Of a DNA stretch of 64,000 bases, positions 61,197 to 64,000 are shown piece by piece. This stretch comes from Bradyrhizobium erythrophlei (lineage in GTDB: Bacteria; Pseudomonadota; Alphaproteobacteria; Rhizobiales; Xanthobacteraceae). The notes beneath the pieces are model-generated. The model searched no databases. It saw only the letters and a program-made list of their open reading frames with translations, and had not been told where the DNA came from. Both the position numbers and the translations under genes were made by a program. Numbering within the stretch: position 1 is the stretch's first letter; each line of letters opens with the position of its first letter. The stretch spans positions 1,550,001 through 1,614,000 of the forward strand of contig NZ_LT670817.1 in NCBI RefSeq assembly GCF_900129425.1, written 5' to 3'.

Positions 61197-62062
61197 CACG
61201 ATGTCTCCGGTAAGCTGCTTGTGGATGTTGAGGTCTCCACCAGCGTATCCCAAGCCGAACGCGACAGCGCGGCGATGAAGCGCGAGGCCGCGGCACGTCC
61301 CGGCTCACCGGTTGCCATCCTCTCGGGGACGTCGAAGGTATACGCGCATAGCAGATACAACGGAATGTCGCCCTGGAAGACGATACCCGTGTCGTGATGC
61401 ATGCCGGGTCCAGTGCCATCCTTGTGGGCGACCTTTGCGATTTCGGGAAGCAGCGCTGGAATCTTTCCCCGCAACTGCTGGCCCCGCAGCGCCCGCAGCG
61501 CCATCGCACAATGCACGGGTTGGCAATCCAGCCGTCGCGCGGCATTCTCGTCTCGGCTGCCTAGGAGAACGGCCTCGAGCAGGTATGCTTGTTCGCGCGC
61601 GGTAGACACCGTATTGGCTGGCAGGTCCGCGGTCTGCAACGGCAGACCCATGCGATGCACGGTTCGCGCCATGCCGACGGACCGGCACCAGGCATTGATC
61701 CGATCCAGACCTAACAGGTCGACGATCGCGCCGGTACAGCCATTGTCACTCACCGCGATCATCAACACCATCGCGTCATGTAGCCGGAGAGTCGGCCCGG
61801 CGAACAGGAACTGCGTTATGCCGGAATGCGTGCCCTGATATTCGTGCGGAACGACGATGGGCTGTTCGAGCGAGTGCTCGCCGCGGGCGACGGCACTGAG
61901 CAAGGTCATCATGATCGCGACCTTCCGGGTGCTGCGCGTCGCCACCAGCCGTTCCGGATCATGTCCCCACTCACGGCCAGTAGCGAGATCCTTCAGATAC
62001 CAGGACACCCCGAAGGGCTGCACCGCGGTAAGGCGATCCAGGGCGTAGGTAAGATTGGTCAT
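61196..62062 (-). CDS. Class A beta-lactamase-fold serine hydrolase, 288 aa, cytosolic
   Basis: The penicillin-binding-type motifs are STRK (Ser44-Lys47), SDN (105-107) and KDG (near 216), the last with Asp in the T/S position of KTG. No signal peptide is seen, which is odd for a beta-lactamase. The Glu166-type residue of the omega loop is not found. It may hydrolyse an ester or an amide bond, fitting the amide/CoA operon, rather than act on beta-lactams. It is the first gene of the operon and divergent from the LysR gene. Confidence 0.78.
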   Translation of the reverse strand: MTNLTYALDRLTAVQPFGVSWYLKDLATGREWGHDPERLVATRSTRKVAIMMTLLSAVARGEHSLEQPIVVPHEYQGTHSGITQFLFAGPTLRLHDAMVLMIAVSDNGCTGAIVDLLGLDRINAWCRSVGMARTVHRMGLPLQTADLPANTVSTAREQAYLLEAVLLGSRDENAARRLDCQPVHCAMALRALRGQQLRGKIPALLPEIAKVAHKDGTGPGMHHDTGIVFQGDIPLYLLCAYTFDVPERMATGEPGRAAASRFIAALSRSAWDTLVETSTSTSSLPETS

Positions 62063-62093
62063 GTGGAAATTCTACGCGCCGCCGATTCTGATT

Positions 62094-62111
62094 ACTAATT
62101 TGATTTTTAGT
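62094..62111. promoter_or_regulatory. Candidate LysR-type binding site
   Basis: ACTAA and TTAGT are exact inverted 5-mers at the ends of an 18-base site and contain a T-N11-A pattern. It lies midway between the divergent starts 62062 and 62145, where a LysR activator would bind. Confidence 0.5.
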
Positions 62112-62144
62112 GCCAATTCATATGTTTTACGACATAATCACTTT

Positions 62145-63077
62145 ATGTCTTCGCCGCTCTATTCCCGCCAACTGCTCGCCTTCGTCACTGTCGCCGAGGA
62201 ACTTCATTTCGGCCGGGCGGCGGAACGGCTGCATATGAGCCAACCTCCATTGAGCCAGCTTATACGCCGGTTCGAGAAGGAAGTGGGCACATCGCTGTTC
62301 TTGCGGACAACCCGCTCGGTCAAGCTCACTCCAGCGGGCCAGATACTTTTCGATTGTTCGCGAAACTTGATCGACCAAGGTAATGCCGTGTTGATCGGCA
62401 TGCGCGAGGTTGCGACCGGCCAGCGCGGCACGCTGACCCTGGGGTTCACGAGCACAGCGGCCTTCGATGCGTTACCTCGCGCCATCTCCGCCTATCGCGA
62501 ACGATATCCGAATGTACAGCTGCTGTTACATGAGCAGAAAACATCTAGCGAGTTATGGCAGGAACTGCTGGCGGGGCGGCTGGATGCCGCACTGCTGCGC
62601 CGCCAGGCTTCGATGAGCGACAGCGGCTTCCGCTTCATGTTAGTTGGGCGCGAACCCCTGGTTGTTGCTGTGCCAGCGCGTCACCGCATGGCGTCTTTTG
62701 CCAAGGTACGGCTGGCTGACCTTCGCGACGAGCCTTTCATTGCATTCGCGGAGCGCAAGTCACATTATTTCCACGCGTTGATCGGCGGATTATTCGAGCG
62801 CGCCGGCTTCAAGCCGCGAACCGTTACAGAGAGTGTGCTGCCGACCATGCTTTCGCTGGTGGAGGCGGGCGTGGGCATAGCGTTGGTGCCGGAATCCGCC
62901 GCAATGGTTCGGTGCGGCAAACTGGCCTTCAGACAATTGCGCGGCCCCCACACCGCCGCCGAACTTCACGTTGCCCTGCGGGCCGACGGAACCAATGCCG
63001 CCGCCGGCATGTTCGCAACGATCGCGGCTCAAGTCTGCAGACGGCGTGAAAATACACAAACGGAGTCAATTCGCTGA
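62145..63077 (+). CDS. LysR-family transcriptional regulator, 310 aa
   Basis: The N-terminal winged HTH is at residues about 5-63 (LLAFVTVAEELHFGRAAERL, then SQLIRRFEKEVGTSLFLRTT). The effector domain starts near GQRGTLTLGFTS. The start at 62145 (MSSPLYSRQ) is chosen over 62055, which would run into the divergent gene. It likely controls the six-gene operon 62062-55702 through the site at 62094-62111. Its last codons (residues about 303-310) are built from the R4 repeat, so the C-terminus was remade by it. Confidence 0.93.
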   Translation: MSSPLYSRQLLAFVTVAEELHFGRAAERLHMSQPPLSQLIRRFEKEVGTSLFLRTTRSVKLTPAGQILFDCSRNLIDQGNAVLIGMREVATGQRGTLTLGFTSTAAFDALPRAISAYRERYPNVQLLLHEQKTSSELWQELLAGRLDAALLRRQASMSDSGFRFMLVGREPLVVAVPARHRMASFAKVRLADLRDEPFIAFAERKSHYFHALIGGLFERAGFKPRTVTESVLPTMLSLVEAGVGIALVPESAAMVRCGKLAFRQLRGPHTAAELHVALRADGTNAAAGMFATIAAQVCRRRENTQTESIR

Positions 63078-63156
63078 CTGATAAAGGTTGGTCGCAAACG
63101 GAGTCAGTTCGCAGACTGATAAGAAAATCATGCAAAATTACAAAATGGGGTCAGAT
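63059..63156. repeat. Repeat array R4 overlapping the LysR stop codon
   Basis: A partial unit (AACGGAGTCAATTCGCTG, 63059-63076) precedes ACTGATAAAG at 63077 and ACTGATAAG at 63115, 38 bases apart, with AACGGAGTCAGTTCGCAG in between. The inverted CTTATCAGT end found in R1-R3 is missing here, and an AAATGGGGTCAG box follows. The remainder of 63157-63426 shows no gene. Confidence 0.85.
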
Positions 63157-63426
63157 ACTCCCACACCGGGAAGTCGCAGAAAAGTCGAACTCCCTCAGCC
63201 GATCGGGCAGGCGAGCATGCCACCTTGTCGTCGCCACTCGCCAAGTGGTCCTTCACAAATGCACCCGCGTCTGGGGCGTCTTACGGAGTTGGTGTTTGAG
63301 ATTGTGGCTTTTGATAGTGTTTGGTCGGCTTCGATTCGCGGATCACCTTGCTATACGCTTCGACTCTGACGGTTCCGCAGTTCGCTTCTAGAAACGGCAT
63401 CCAACGCTGAGAGACTACGTCACGTT

Positions 63427-64000
63427 TTATGACGTTGTTATGCGTGAATATTGTAGAAGATGACTGCGACAAGCGTGAGCTAGGTTTAGAAAGACCGTTG
63501 CCTCGACATACCCATAGTGAAAGGGGGCTACCGTCCATCCGTTTGCACTTGCGTTAAGGGCGACTTCTGCGTTCCACTCAGCATGAGTCCGGATCCCGTG
63601 AATGGTGACCAGCCCCTTGGTTCGTAATGTCTTCTCCACATAATGTCTTTGGATGTATGCTCTCCGCACCACCTCATATAGATCCTCATCCGGCTCCCAA
63701 GTGATATCCCAACATAACCCCTCACTTCGTCGAATTTGTACATCGACGACGCCGACGCGGTCTTCAAAGCGACTGGTCGACATTAGCTTCAGGAAGCTTG
63801 CAACCAGCTGGGGTTGATCACTGGATGCAAAAAAGATGTCGACTGAGTTTCCGCTTATATCCAGGCTTTCAATGCGTGGTGGAATTTGACTTGCTGATTT
63901 GAACAAGATGACACAGTCGATGTCGCGCGGCTCGGGTTTGTTGGTAACAAACGAGCCCCCGACTAGGACAGACGTTGCGCCATAGTGAGCAGCAAAGTCG
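63427..64000 (-). CDS. Nucleotidyltransferase-fold protein with alpha/beta-hydrolase-like start, partial
   Basis: The frame is open to the right edge. The edge part reads VLVGGSFVTNKPEPRDIDCV, the same GS...DxD motif as gene 37684. Near the C-terminus is LVTIHGIRTHAEWNAEV, then WTVAPFHYGYVEATVFL. This is the opening of an alpha/beta-hydrolase-like domain seen in several defence-type proteins, but it stops after about 60 residues. The protein is therefore either an NTase with a truncated hydrolase or a frameshifted fusion. The true N-terminus lies outside the window. Confidence 0.65.
   Translation of the reverse strand, partial: DFAAHYGATSVLVGGSFVTNKPEPRDIDCVILFKSASQIPPRIESLDISGNSVDIFFASSDQPQLVASFLKLMSTSRFEDRVGVVDVQIRRSEGLCWDITWEPDEDLYEVVRRAYIQRHYVEKTLRTKGLVTIHGIRTHAEWNAEVALNASANGWTVAPFHYGYVEATVFLNLAHACRSHLLQYSRITTS

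Noticed and set aside
61196..62062. Antibiotic-resistance beta-lactamase
   Set aside because: No signal peptide, no omega-loop Glu, and a KDG in place of KTG; the operon context is catabolic.

Overview
The window comes from a high-GC alphaproteobacterium of the Nitrobacteraceae, most like Bradyrhizobium (or Afipia/Rhodopseudomonas). The evidence is the gene set and gene order (dihydroorotase facing ygfZ-tag-HD hydrolase-phosphatase-NrtR; TIGR02301-type secreted protein; SRAP; patatin), the codon use, and dispersed palindromic intergenic repeats typical of that group. This placement is a judgement from memory, with no database search.

Region 1 (1-22.2 kb) is mostly core chromosome: housekeeping, nucleotide, repair and small metabolic genes. 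It is interrupted by repeat-rich debris (8.5 kb, 12.6-13.8 kb) and by an intact IS4-type insertion sequence (16532-17801) that landed in the loop of a palindromic repeat. Region 1 ends at tRNA-Pro(CGG) at 22202-22278.

Region 2 (22.2-31.4 kb) is an integrated element. A tyrosine integrase ends inside the tRNA gene, with an excisionase-like partner. Then come a ParB-like protein, a possible Rep-like protein, small unknowns, a DUF3768 gene, and a second compact tyrosine recombinase paired with a Cys-rich helix-hairpin-helix protein.

Region 3 (31.4-48.5 kb) is accessory DNA. It holds small orphan genes, a damaged IS630 pair, a DUF763 gene, a DUF4365 nuclease-like gene, and an eight-gene co-directional block (37684-45267). 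That block encodes a nucleotidyltransferase-fold protein, an XRE-HTH/ImmA-IrrE peptidase, a DUF4186-like zinc protein, a radical SAM enzyme, a DPPWY methyltransferase-like protein, an ASCH protein, a P-loop kinase, and a degenerate kinase fused to a Fic domain. A perfect 10+10 bp palindrome overlaps its promoter. I know of no described system with this composition; a defence or nucleic-acid-modification role is an inference. A DNA polymerase IV remnant, a phosphoesterase, a LigD-type ligase and a TolA-like protein follow.

Region 4 (48.6-63.1 kb) holds two catabolic modules. One has a thiolase-like/DUF35 pair, an acyl-CoA ligase, an LLM monooxygenase, an IclR regulator and a Bug-type binding protein. 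The other has three genes for CoA and amide chemistry, two Bug proteins, a beta-lactamase-fold serine hydrolase and a LysR regulator. A truncated nucleotidyltransferase/alpha-beta-hydrolase-like gene runs off the right edge.

The structural surprise is a family of repeats with a period close to 38 bp (core ACTGATAAG plus a GGAGTCAGT-like box). They lie just upstream of the second recombinase (31.3 kb) and again at 48.5, 55.5 and 63.1 kb, exactly between the gene modules. Three of the four end in the same inverted partner, always 23 bp downstream. The divergent recombinase, an adjacent site and repeat-bounded modules resemble an integron-like layout with multigene cassettes.
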